Source: Bryobacteraceae bacterium (GTDB lineage: Bacteria > Acidobacteriota > Terriglobia > Bryobacterales > Bryobacteraceae). Taken from it: a stretch of DNA of 60,688 bases. Position 1 is the first letter of the stretch. Every line of letters begins with the position of its first letter. The position numbers and the translations under genes are program-made. The notes under the pieces were generated by a model. It did no database searches. It was not told the DNA's origin and saw only the letters and a list, made by a program, of their open reading frames with translations. The stretch covers positions 1-60,688 of the forward strand of contig JAICJH010000041.1 of NCBI GenBank assembly GCA_025928545.1, read 5' to 3'. This document shows positions 42,911 through 56,931 of this stretch, in pieces.

Positions 42911-44646
42911 CATATTCGATCCTGATCAGTTCCAAGCAATTGCAGACCGCGCTCGAAATTCTGGCGCTGATCGCCATCGCAGCGGCGTTTATTGCGCCGC
43001 GTCTGGGAGCGCGGTTCTTCCGTGCTGTTGAGTCGAAACTGAAAACGGCGGCACGGAAGAGGCGCACGGCCATTCTGCTATCCATCGCTCTCCCGCTCAC
43101 CGTTCGGGTACTTCTGCTGCCTCTGTTTGAAATGCCGATACCTTATGTGCACGACGAGTTCAGCTACCTGCTCATGGCGGATACCTTCGCTCACGGGCGA
43201 GTGGCGAATCCGTTACCTCCCGAACGGAAGCATTTCGAAACCGAGTACGTGCTGCTCAATCATTCGTATGCGTCACAGTATCAGCCCGGTCAGGGACTGG
43301 TGATGGCTGCGGGACAACTGATCGCCAAACAACCATGGTGGGGCGTGTGGGCGAGCACAGGCCTGATGTGTGGCGCAATTTGTTGGGCGCTGAGCTACTT
43401 CTTTCCTCCCGGCTGGGCGTTGTTCGGCGCGCTGATTGCCGCGCTTCAGTTCGGCATCTTCGGCTTCTGGATGAACAGTTATTTCGGAGGGGCGGTGACA
43501 GCCTGCGGGGGAGCCCTGGTCTTCGGGGCGCTTCTCCGCATGCGACGCAAGCCTGTCTCGTCATCGATACTGTGCGGCGCCGGCGTGATCCTGCTCTTTG
43601 CCACCAGACCGCTCGAAGCCATTATCTGGACGTGCGGCGCCCTTGCATGGATCGCCGTGAAATTCCGTGGAACGCTGGTGCGCTCTTTCGTTCCGTTCGC
43701 CGCCGTCTGCGTGCTCGGTTTTGGAATGCTGGCCTGGTACGATTACCGCGTTACCAACAATCCGCTCGACCCGCCCTATCTCGAAGGTCGAATGACCTAC
43801 GGCACGCCGCAATCCTTCTGGTGGCAGCCGGCAGCCGTCGTTACACAATTCGACAACCCGCAACTCCGGAAGAACTATCTGAATCAGCTTGCGTATTGGC
43901 AGCGACGCACGTCGGTGAAGGCGCTTTGGGATTCGACATGGCGGCGCGGCAGAGATTTCTGGCGATTCTTTATCGGCCCGTTTCTCACACCGGCGTTGCT
44001 CTTTTTGGCAGTGCTTTGGCGAGACAGGAAGATTCGGCCATGGCTGTTGATATCGGTCCCGTTCGTTTTGGACCATGCGACCTATCACGCCTGGTACCCG
44101 CAGCAGTCGGCCTCGGAGGCAATTCTGATTGTCCTGCTGCTGACTCAATGCTGGCGGCATCTGCGCGTTTGGTGGCGACGCAGGCGCTGCGGACTCGCAA
44201 TGTCACGGAACCTGATTGCCGGCTTTTCTCTCGGAATCGTGCTGATCGCGTGCGGCCGCGCCGCGGACCTGTCGCGGCCCGGCAAATTTGCGACGGTGCA
44301 CAAGGTGCTGACGCCGCTCTTGCCTCAGTTGAGAACGAGAGATCGCGTGATCCAGCGGCTTGAGAGTCTGCCGGGAAAACAATTGGTGTTCGTTTATTAC
44401 GCGCCGAGTCATCCTGCGATCGATGAATGGGTTTTCAATAAGGCGGATATTCCGGGTTCTCAGATTGTGTTTGCACGTTTGATGGATGCGGATTCGGACG
44501 CCAGGCTTGTTCAGGCGATGGACGGCTACAACGTATGGCTGGTGGATTCCGATACCGGCCAACTGATGAGGCCCGCCGGAAGTGAACATGGTCTGGAACT
44601 GGTTCATCGGCAGTTGGAGACGCAGGCGAAAAGAGACGCACCGTGA
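42907..44646 (+). CDS. Polytopic membrane glycosyltransferase-like protein, copy 2
   Basis: A 579-residue paralogue of copy 1 with the same layout: MTYS start, HDEFSYLLMADTFAHGR (near 85), YASQYQPGQGL, WWGVW...CGAICWAL, FWMNSYFGGAV and a C-terminal exported part with QLVFVYYAPSH. The similarity spans the whole length, showing tandem duplication followed by divergence. The ATG lies within the end of copy 1 (ATGA overlap), so both are made together. The donor and acceptor are unknown. Confidence 0.75.
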   Translation: MTYSILISSKQLQTALEILALIAIAAAFIAPRLGARFFRAVESKLKTAARKRRTAILLSIALPLTVRVLLLPLFEMPIPYVHDEFSYLLMADTFAHGRVANPLPPERKHFETEYVLLNHSYASQYQPGQGLVMAAGQLIAKQPWWGVWASTGLMCGAICWALSYFFPPGWALFGALIAALQFGIFGFWMNSYFGGAVTACGGALVFGALLRMRRKPVSSSILCGAGVILLFATRPLEAIIWTCGALAWIAVKFRGTLVRSFVPFAAVCVLGFGMLAWYDYRVTNNPLDPPYLEGRMTYGTPQSFWWQPAAVVTQFDNPQLRKNYLNQLAYWQRRTSVKALWDSTWRRGRDFWRFFIGPFLTPALLFLAVLWRDRKIRPWLLISVPFVLDHATYHAWYPQQSASEAILIVLLLTQCWRHLRVWWRRRRCGLAMSRNLIAGFSLGIVLIACGRAADLSRPGKFATVHKVLTPLLPQLRTRDRVIQRLESLPGKQLVFVYYAPSHPAIDEWVFNKADIPGSQIVFARLMDADSDARLVQAMDGYNVWLVDSDTGQLMRPAGSEHGLELVHRQLETQAKRDAP

Positions 44647-44676
44647 CGGCCGGCTGTGGGCACCGCCCTCATGCCA

Positions 44677-45303
44677 TTACTTGCGGTCGTTCTTGCGGAG
44701 GATCCAGGTGGTCATGGCGCGTTGGTTCTGAACAACGGTCGTTTTCAGTGGTTCGATCATTTCGCCTCCAAGACGCTGCGCCAACGATGTGAGAAGCGGC
44801 GCGTCCACCAGGTATCGTTCCGCGCCGTCCGGCGAGCGGTAGCGGCGCTCGGCGACTTTCACGAAGTCCTTCTCCATGCCGATAAGCGATGCGAGGCGGC
44901 AGAAAAACAGGCCGCCCGGCTTCAGGACGCGCCAGCTTCCGAACAGCATAGCTTCGAAGTGCGCCGTGTCGCGTGCGAAATGAAAAACCGTGTTGCTGAT
45001 GACCACGTCGGCAAACTCATCTTCGAAAGACATTCGCTCCACGTTCTCCACGCGGAAATTGGAGGCCGGAAGCTTGGGAGCAAGCATGCGTGCGAGGCGC
45101 TGGATGCTCTCGACGGATTGCGGGTCGGCATCGACCCCGAAAACCTCGTAACCCTCTCTGAGCAGATACACCAGATTGCGGCCGGCGCCGCAACCGGCAT
45201 CCAGAATCCGCATCCCCGGTGAGATGTGGCCTTTCAACAGCTGGTCGAACAGATAAATGTCGATATGGCCGAATTGTTCCTGGAGTGTAGGCACTGGCTG
45301 CAT
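44677..45303 (-). CDS. Class I SAM-dependent methyltransferase
   Basis: A 208-residue cytoplasmic methyltransferase. The SAM-binding motif I is ILDAGCGAGRNLVYL (about 33-47), followed by EVFGVDADP (motif II, acidic end Asp), then VISNTVFHFA and VLKPGGLFFCRL. The acceptor is not predictable from the core fold. Its ATG overlaps the stop of the DinB-family gene by one base (TAATG), indicating coupled translation. Confidence 0.88.
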   Translation of the reverse strand: MQPVPTLQEQFGHIDIYLFDQLLKGHISPGMRILDAGCGAGRNLVYLLREGYEVFGVDADPQSVESIQRLARMLAPKLPASNFRVENVERMSFEDEFADVVISNTVFHFARDTAHFEAMLFGSWRVLKPGGLFFCRLASLIGMEKDFVKVAERRYRSPDGAERYLVDAPLLTSLAQRLGGEMIEPLKTTVVQNQRAMTTWILRKNDRK

Positions 45304-45860
45304 TACCCCGGAAAGGCGGGGTTAGTTTTGATTTCCTGAATCTGGTTCAGATGGCGATCGGTGTGAGCCGCGATGATCAGCACCCATTGATACGCATCGA
45401 GCGGGCCTGCGGCGGGGTGGGCCATGACGTGTTGCCGCAGCCCTGGCGTGGTTTCGAGGAATGTAATCGTCTGTGCTCTGGCGGCGATCAGCGCCTTGAG
45501 GGATTCTCCAGGGGACCAGCGGCCGGTGGGATGCAGGATTTCAGGAGCCGGAAACACGGCGGATCTGACAGGTGTGTTCTTGACGATGTTCGCGTCAATG
45601 AGGCGATAGTCCCGATCCGGCGCACCCGGGAGTGCGTCACAAAGCTGGGGGAGGCGATTTGCAACCACCATCGATTCGAGCACGGCCAGATGTTCCAGAA
45701 CTTCAGCGATGGACCACTGAGATGGCGCGGGCTTGAAAGCGAATTGTTCCGGCGAAAGCATGGACGTTGCTTCCACCAATTTGTCGCGCGTGCTGGTCAG
45801 GTAGTCGTGGCAAAGCTGTCGCTCGCCAGGTGTCGGCTCTGCCGGGATTGAGGTCTCCAT
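45303..45860 (-). CDS. DinB family protein
   Basis: A 185-residue four-helix bundle protein of the DinB/YfiT superfamily. PSQWSIAEVLEHLAVLE (about 45-61) contains the first conserved His, and IIAAHTDRHLNQIQEIK (about 163-179) contains the HxxxH pair; the three His would bind a metal. Family members are thiol-dependent transferases or have unknown roles. It is transcribed together with the methyltransferase gene. Confidence 0.88.
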   Translation of the reverse strand: METSIPAEPTPGERQLCHDYLTSTRDKLVEATSMLSPEQFAFKPAPSQWSIAEVLEHLAVLESMVVANRLPQLCDALPGAPDRDYRLIDANIVKNTPVRSAVFPAPEILHPTGRWSPGESLKALIAARAQTITFLETTPGLRQHVMAHPAAGPLDAYQWVLIIAAHTDRHLNQIQEIKTNPAFPG

Positions 45861-45916
45861 GCGGAAAGTATAACCGGCAAGTTCGCAGCATAGCCGTCAG
45901 CACGGCCGGGCGTGCC

Positions 45917-48391
<2,475 letters not shown>

Positions 48392-48608
48392 GGCTTCAAT
48401 AATATCCTCAAGGTGATTCCGGTCACGAATGAGGCCGGTAATGTCTCCGAACCAGACTAACCAAAGAAGTTACACTGGCGCAATCATTTAGGTGATGATG
48501 TAGTCCGAAGCGGACTGCCGCACGGGTAGGCTGGTTCGGTCTTCTGAGCCGCGACGGTAACGGAGCGGTCCTTGTATTCGACCGTCCAGTCCGCGGGTCG
48601 CGCAATCG

Positions 48609-48632
48609 CGCCCGGGATAAAAGCCCCGGGCG
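48609..48632. repeat. GC-rich inverted repeat before the FmdB gene
   Basis: CGCCCGGG and CCCGGGCG are perfect 8-bp arms around an 8-nt spacer, 22 nt before the FmdB start. No T-run follows on the plus strand, so it is not a classical terminator; it could form a hairpin in the FmdB leader. Confidence 0.4.
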
Positions 48633-48654
48633 GTCGGCGGTGGATAATAAGGAC

Positions 48655-48888
48655 ATGCCGATTTACGAATATCTTTGCGACTCCTGCGGCAATAAATTCG
48701 AAAAACTGATCCGCCGCAGCGAAGCCGAATCCGCCGCCGCTGCCGCCTGTCCGGCCTGCGGGAAACAGGAGCTGAAGCAGGAGTATTCCACGTTCGCACC
48801 CCGCGCGGGGTCAACATCGTCGGCTGGCGAAATGGGCGGCTGTCCGGCAGGCATGTGCGGCAATCCCGGCATGTGCGGACGAAACTAG
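48655..48888 (+). CDS. FmdB family zinc-ribbon protein
   Basis: A 77-residue protein. MPIYEYLCDSCGNKFEKL at the start and CPACGKQEL form a CxxC...CxxC zinc ribbon (Cys at about 8, 11, 31 and 34). A flexible tail with further Cys (GGCPAGMCGNPGMCG) follows. FmdB proteins are thought to be regulatory or chaperone-like; the function is not established. The ATG at 48655 matches the conserved MPIYEY start; a GTG at 48640 would add five residues. Confidence 0.9.
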   Translation: MPIYEYLCDSCGNKFEKLIRRSEAESAAAAACPACGKQELKQEYSTFAPRAGSTSSAGEMGGCPAGMCGNPGMCGRN

Positions 48889-48973
48889 CCGTCAGCAATC
48901 ATATTTTCTTCCCGCCGAAGTCATCGCATGACGGCAAATAAGCCTTTGCGATGGACTCCATTGAAAAAAACGA

Positions 48974-49003
48974 TTGCGCAAGCGCGTATCAATCGTCCAT
49001 AAT
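48974..49003 (+). promoter_or_regulatory. Probable promoter of glnA
   Basis: TTGCGC at 48974-48979 and CATAAT at 48998-49003 are separated by 18 nt, an acceptable sigma-70 arrangement. It would give a leader of roughly 95 nt. No NtrC- or PII-type site or known riboswitch was recognised in the leader. Confidence 0.5.
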
Positions 49004-49103
49004 CGGAATTTTACCGGAGAAGTTGGCCTTTCGCGCCGGAACGCGGTAAACCGGGCACGAAAGTCCATTTTGTCCGCCTAATCCCAACCGAGCACGGAGT
49101 GCC

Positions 49104-50531
49104 ATGTCAAACTTAACGGATTTTCTCAGCCTGAACTACGGAGAACTGGAAGATCTCAATCTCAAGGCTAAAGAACAGAGGACAAAGCGGGTTCCGCTCG
49201 AAAAGGTCCAGGAAGAGCGCCTGAAGTACCTCACCGACGAGAAGAGAATTAAAGCCGTGACCCTCATGTTCAGCGACCTCGAAGGTCGTCTGCACATGCT
49301 CGATTACGACAAGAAGTTTTTGCTCGGCTCACATGACAACCTGACGTTCGACGGCTCGTCCATCCGCGGCTTTACGGCTCAGAAAGAGAGCGATCTCCGC
49401 CTCCACCTCGATTGGCACGCTTTCTATTGGACACCGGCCGATTACTTCGGCGAAGGCAAGGTCATGGTGTTCGGTGAAGTCATCGACAAGCAGGGCGGTC
49501 CCTACATCGGCGACATCCGCGGCGTTCTCAAGAAATTCGCTCAGGAGCAGCATGCGAAGAACGACTACACTCTGAACGCGGCCAACGAAATCGAAGGCTT
49601 CCTCTTCAAGGGCATGGAAGCGGAGCGCTACTATCACGAAAATCGCCAGTTCGAATACGTGAACACGGGCGGTTACTACCATTCGCTGCCCGGCGATCCT
49701 CTGCGTGTGTTCATTGACCGCGCGGCGGAAGTGCAGCGCGCGATGGGCTTCCAGAACGAAAAGGATCACCCCGAAGTTGCACCTTCCCAGTTTGAGATCA
49801 ACTACTCTTACAGCGACGTTGTCACGGCGGCGGATCAGATCCAGCTCTACAAGTTCCTGTGCCGCCAGGTGGCCCGCAACATGGGTCTCACGGCGAGCTT
49901 CCTGCCGAAGCCGGTGGTCGGCGTGAACGGCAGCGGCATGCACACGAACGTGTCCGTGTCGAAGGGCGGCAAGAATCAGATGTGGGATGCGAATGGCGAA
50001 GAGAAACTCAGTGCGTTCGGCTGGAACTTCATCGACCGCATTCTGTCGAGCGGCAATGACATCTGCCTCGCGCTGAATGCGAGTGTGAACGCGTATCGCC
50101 GCCTGGATCCGCACTTCGAAGCTCCCAACCAGATCATCGCTTCGGCTGTGGATCGTGGTTCCATGGTTCGCGTGCCCATCGGCAACGAGAAGAGCGCGCG
50201 CGTGGAAGTACGTTCGGTGGGTCCGGATGCAAATCCGTACATGGTTCTGTATTCGGTGTTCAAGACGGGCCTCGACGGTCCCCTTTCCGAGATCAAGAAT
50301 CTGCGATCGGCCAAGCGCTACCTGCCGGATAACATTTACGACGCGATGACCAACTTCCGGAAGTCGGCCTGGACGACGGAGCTGTTCGGCGAAGATGTGA
50401 AGGGCCGGTATCTCGATCTGAAACAGGCTTCGGCGGACCGTTGCGCAAGGTTGCTGGGAACTGTGGTGAAGGTGCCGGAAATCCAGTACCACCACGAAGT
50501 CTACAATCAGTTCCTCTGGAACCAGTTCTAA
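49104..50531 (+). CDS. glnA: Glutamine synthetase type I
   Basis: A 475-residue enzyme forming glutamine from glutamate, ammonia and ATP. The beta-grasp domain is followed by the catalytic barrel: FDGSSIRGF, NEIEGFLF (metal-binding Glu), PSQFEINYSYSD, FLPKPVVGVNGSGMHTNVS and FEAPNQIIASAVDRGSMVRVP. The second residue after GSGMH is Asn, as in the Bacillus-type GlnA. The C-terminal adenylylation motif of the enteric enzymes is not evident, so regulation may be by feedback or partner proteins. A strong terminator follows at once; it is transcribed alone. Confidence 0.95.
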   Translation: MSNLTDFLSLNYGELEDLNLKAKEQRTKRVPLEKVQEERLKYLTDEKRIKAVTLMFSDLEGRLHMLDYDKKFLLGSHDNLTFDGSSIRGFTAQKESDLRLHLDWHAFYWTPADYFGEGKVMVFGEVIDKQGGPYIGDIRGVLKKFAQEQHAKNDYTLNAANEIEGFLFKGMEAERYYHENRQFEYVNTGGYYHSLPGDPLRVFIDRAAEVQRAMGFQNEKDHPEVAPSQFEINYSYSDVVTAADQIQLYKFLCRQVARNMGLTASFLPKPVVGVNGSGMHTNVSVSKGGKNQMWDANGEEKLSAFGWNFIDRILSSGNDICLALNASVNAYRRLDPHFEAPNQIIASAVDRGSMVRVPIGNEKSARVEVRSVGPDANPYMVLYSVFKTGLDGPLSEIKNLRSAKRYLPDNIYDAMTNFRKSAWTTELFGEDVKGRYLDLKQASADRCARLLGTVVKVPEIQYHHEVYNQFLWNQF

Positions 50532-50553
50532 ACTGGTCGGAGTCAGGAAAATG

Positions 50554-50582
50554 AAAAGCCCCGGTGCATGCCGGGGCTTTTT
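50554..50582 (+). terminator. Rho-independent terminator of glnA
   Basis: AAAAGCCCCGG and CCGGGGCTTTT are perfect inverted arms around a 6-nt loop (TGCATG), ending in a run of five T. It lies 22 nt after the glnA stop codon. Confidence 0.93.
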
Positions 50583-50657
50583 CACGTTCGTTCACTCAAT
50601 TGTGACGAATATCAGACTCACGGCACTCCCGGCCCCGATGTCGGCTACACTGTCCGG

Positions 50658-51646
50658 ATGGGCCGTTTCGCGAACCTCGCTATCGTGAGGTTGCTCGTTG
50701 GAGGCAGTGCCGTAGCGATCACGTACATTGGTCTTCCCGCTGTACTGCTGCATTTCGGCATCCCGTTTTTTGCCCCATTCCTGCTGCATTACTTCGGCGA
50801 GAGTAATAACGTAATCCAGACTGGTTCGATAAACGTATCCTCCGCTCCGAACACCGAGGCTTGTTTGGGGATCATGCGCACTCTGGTGTATTTGGGTGTC
50901 GCGCTCGCGGCCATCGCCGTTTACAGGGTGTATGCGGGCGTTTTGGAAAAAAGAACACTGACCGAATTCTCACGCCGCGGCATGGCTCAGGACGTTCGAA
51001 ATGGCGTTCTGATTCCCCTTTTCGTTTTTGCCATCGCCATTTTTGTGCCTCTGAGCCTGCGCGGAAATCTCGTAATTGAAGGGATCAACGCCTGGCCGGT
51101 TGTGCCTCCGATATTCGGCTTGGCAGTTATGTCGGCGGTATGCGAGGAAATTTTCTTTCGGGGTGTACTGTTTCGAATTATCGAAAGCTCCCTTGGCTCG
51201 CTTGTAGCTGTTCTTCTGAGTAGCCTGCTGTTTGGCGCGGCGCACTATTTCAACCCCGGCGCCACGCTGCTGGGAGCAGTCGGAATCGGTCTGGAAGCTG
51301 GACTGGCATTGAGTGCACTATACATGCTGACCCGAAGACTGTGGGTCTGCATCTCGATGCATTTCACCTGGAACCTCATCAATGGATTATTGGGCTCCCG
51401 GTGTCCGGACAGCGGGTGAACGGCCTCTTCAGGAGTTCCCTCAGAGGTAACGAACTTCTGACCGGGGGAGAATTCGGTGTCGAGGCCTCTGCCATTACCA
51501 TCGGCCTTGGAATCGTTATCGGAGGGTACCTTCTCGTACTGGCTTACAACCGGCACTGCTTCATCAGGCCCTGGTGGACGCGGAACGGGGCGCCGGGCGC
51601 ACTCAACGAAATCGATAGCCGTCACGACGTGAATATCTCATGCTAG
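50658..51646 (+). pseudogene. CPBP intramembrane protease gene with a frameshift
   Basis: Two frames together encode a CPBP (CAAX protease-like) membrane protein. The first (50658-51419) holds multiple helices and the catalytic motifs CEEIFFRG (Glu-Glu and Arg), GAAHYF and HFTWN, ending abruptly at RCPDSG. The second frame continues from about 51392 with GLPVSGQRVNGLF and TGGEFGVEAS, the expected C-terminal continuation in this family, and ends at 51646. Adding one G to the GGG run at 51392-51394 would restore one frame of about 329 residues. All catalytic motifs precede the break, so a truncated product might still be made. A sequencing error in the G run is possible. Confidence 0.7.
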
Positions 51647-51699
51647 GGTTTTCCTGATGTCGCTGGAATTCATCGAGCCGCCATCAGTCCGTAGAGGGG

Positions 51700-51800
51700 T
51701 TCTGGGCGCGCAGCGATGAGCCCCGCGCGCTGCCCCTGCAGGCAGCGCTGGTGGCGGATCAGTCGGGCAAGGTTGTGACGCGGGCCTCCGTGTCCGTAAA
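51700..51800 (+). pseudogene. Fragment of a GH51-like gene
   Basis: This 101-bp stretch aligns without gaps to 53722-53822 inside the intact GH51 gene, with 89 identical positions by hand count (about 88%). The frame reads FWARSDEPRAL...DQSGKVVTRASVSV against [11 protein letters not shown]...[14 protein letters not shown]. Homology stops at both ends, so it is a remnant of a duplicated or deleted paralogue. It sits between the frameshifted CPBP gene and the esterase gene. Confidence 0.8.
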
Positions 51801-51837
51801 ACGAGCGGCGAGCCCAACTCATGCCCGCCCGAAGCGC

Positions 51838-55200
<3,363 letters not shown>

Positions 55201-55662
55201 GATCGGGGGAGTCTGTTGAAGAGACTCTGAGGCAAATTGCGCTCCATTGCCGCCTGGAGCCAGTGTGGCCGGCTTGATACTGCCGGGAAATTCCTCGTCG
55301 ACAGCGCCGCTGGACCTGCCCATAGATCTCGAGTCCCCGGCGAGCGATAACGCATTCACCGGGCGCGCACGCGAAATTGACGATAATCCTTTAACATTCA
55401 CGTTCTTGCTTTTGCACACGGGCGAGCGAGGCTCGATAGTTCTCCGACTTGCCGACAAACCTCTCGGAACGTGTCAGCGCAGCCAAGCGCGTTTATCGTT
55501 CCTGATCACGTGGACCGCTTACGCGGGAAGTCCAGGCAAAGATATCCCCCTAAAAAGTTTGATTCCACGACAGGGTACACCACTTTTGTGCTGCCCTGAC
55601 CGGAGCAGGCTTGACGGAATCTAACAACAAACTACCGCACGCCTACTGTGCATCATATTTGC
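55201..55662. other. Gene-free stretch before the ATPase pair
   Basis: No supportable gene. GAGTCT/AGACTC (55209-55214 and 55222-55227) makes a small hairpin just after the GH51 stop, without a T-run. Frames on both strands exist but lack ribosome binding sites and recognisable motifs; one minus-strand frame overlaps the end of the GH51 gene. Base composition becomes more AT-rich towards 55650. Confidence 0.5.
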
Positions 55663-55691
55663 TGTACAGTATAGGTGATGTACAATATAAT
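55663..55691 (+). promoter_or_regulatory. Promoter and repeat-rich control region of the ATPase operon
   Basis: TGTACA (55663-55668) as -35 and a perfect TATAAT (55686-55691) as -10 are 17 nt apart. The predicted transcript start (about 55698) lies only 7 nt before the ATG at 55705. Direct repeats overlap it: TGTACAGTATA (55663-55673) and TGTACAATATA (55679-55689), differing at one base, with CTGTACAG (55662-55669) a perfect palindrome. TTGCTGTA also occurs twice (55659-55666, 55691-55698). These are plausible operator sites for a self-regulating operon. Confidence 0.65.
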
Positions 55692-55704
55692 TGCTGTAAT
55701 CGCC

Positions 55705-56928
55705 ATGCGGAACATAACCGGTAACAACGCCTTAGGCAACGACTTCTTTGATCGAAAATTCGAGATCGCCCGCTACTGGGACAAGCTCGAAACTGACAAT
55801 TTGCTTCTGCTTGCGCCTCGACGGGTAGGTAAGACCTCAATCATGAAGACGATGGCGAGTGATGCAAGCCAGCACGGTTTTGCCGCAGTCTACGTTGACG
55901 TTTCTGACTCTGAAAACGAGCTGCGATTTGTTCAGAAAGTCTGGTCGAGCCTTCTTTCAGACTGCCCCGATGTGGCAGCGCGAGACCAGATCTCAGGCTG
56001 GCTCCAGAATAGCTGGGCAGGCGGCCTGGTCAAAAGTTTCAAGAAGGCTGGCGGATACGGGTTCTCAATCGAGATAGATGCTGGTCAAACCTCGTGGCAA
56101 CAGGTTGGCGAGGAAGTTTCAGCGCTGCTGGGGCGGGTAGATGCAAGATGCCTGATATTCATCGACGAACTTCCTGTTTTCGTTCTGAAGTTGCTGGGCG
56201 AGGGCTCGCAGGCCAGCGTAGAGAGGGTCCATCAATTCCTGTACTGGCTTCGCACCATCAGGCAGCAGTTTACTATCCGCTGGATGTTGGCGGGATCGGT
56301 CGGACTCGACACAGTAGCGGCAAGAATCAATGTCGCCGATGCTATCAACGACCTCCATATTGAGAAACTCGACGGATTCGCACACGAAATCGCTGATGAT
56401 TTTCTTCAAGCACTATCAGCGTCATACGGCATGAAACTCGGACCGGACGTGCGAATGCGGATTCTGGAGCGCGTAGGGTCCGACAGACCAATACCGTATT
56501 ACCTGCAATTGATGTTCGATCAACTGCGTCAGATCGGCAACGAGCCTACAGTCGCCAATGTGGATGCGGCTGTCGAAAATCTGCTGAGGCCTGCGCACAA
56601 GAACTACTTTGACTATTGGCGTCAGAGGCTGTTCGAGGAATTGGGGCGGGCGGACGCCGAGGCGGCGATTCTGCTTCTCAATCGATGCTGTTACGAGCAG
56701 GGTGGGGAGCTTCGGAGCACCCTTTCACTGTCGCTGGCAGCGATGGTTGCAGACCCGGATCAGCGGGAGAGCAAACTGCGTTTCCTCCTCGATGTACTTC
56801 AGAACGACGGTTATCTCATCGAGTCCGAACGCGAAAGGTGGCGCTTTTATTCCCCGCTACTTCGGGCATTCTGGATGAAACGCGTCGCTCCGCCACCCGC
56901 CGGCAGCCCACAAGAGGGGGAGCGCTGA
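55705..56928 (+). CDS. ORC/STAND-like AAA ATPase with winged helix, first gene of pair
   Basis: A 407-residue cytoplasmic P-loop ATPase. Walker A is APRRVGKTS (37-45; the first Gly is Ala), Walker B CLIFIDEL (149-156, Asp154/Glu155), and a sensor-like LAGSVGLD follows (195-202). PIPYYLQLMFDQL (263-275) is typical of archaeal-type/ORC-like ATPases. A winged-helix domain occupies about 300-395 and ends in WRFYSPLLRAFW. Earlier starts at 55675 (GTG) and 55678 (ATG) lie inside the promoter, so 55705 is preferred. No ribosome binding site is seen. The next gene starts 3 nt after the stop. It probably works with that protein as a switch; function unknown. Confidence 0.8.
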   Translation: MRNITGNNALGNDFFDRKFEIARYWDKLETDNLLLLAPRRVGKTSIMKTMASDASQHGFAAVYVDVSDSENELRFVQKVWSSLLSDCPDVAARDQISGWLQNSWAGGLVKSFKKAGGYGFSIEIDAGQTSWQQVGEEVSALLGRVDARCLIFIDELPVFVLKLLGEGSQASVERVHQFLYWLRTIRQQFTIRWMLAGSVGLDTVAARINVADAINDLHIEKLDGFAHEIADDFLQALSASYGMKLGPDVRMRILERVGSDRPIPYYLQLMFDQLRQIGNEPTVANVDAAVENLLRPAHKNYFDYWRQRLFEELGRADAEAAILLLNRCCYEQGGELRSTLSLSLAAMVADPDQRESKLRFLLDVLQNDGYLIESERERWRFYSPLLRAFWMKRVAPPPAGSPQEGER

Positions 56929-56931
56929 GAA

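Noticed and set aside
48484..48654. A minus-strand frame with a protein-like stretch (ADWTVEYKDRSVTV)
   Set aside because: It has no ATG, GTG or TTG start, runs antisense into the FmdB gene and is very short; it may be a gene remnant but cannot be supported.
49329..50585. A 418-codon minus-strand frame opposite glnA and its terminator
   Set aside because: It crosses a strong terminator hairpin and is antisense to glutamine synthetase.
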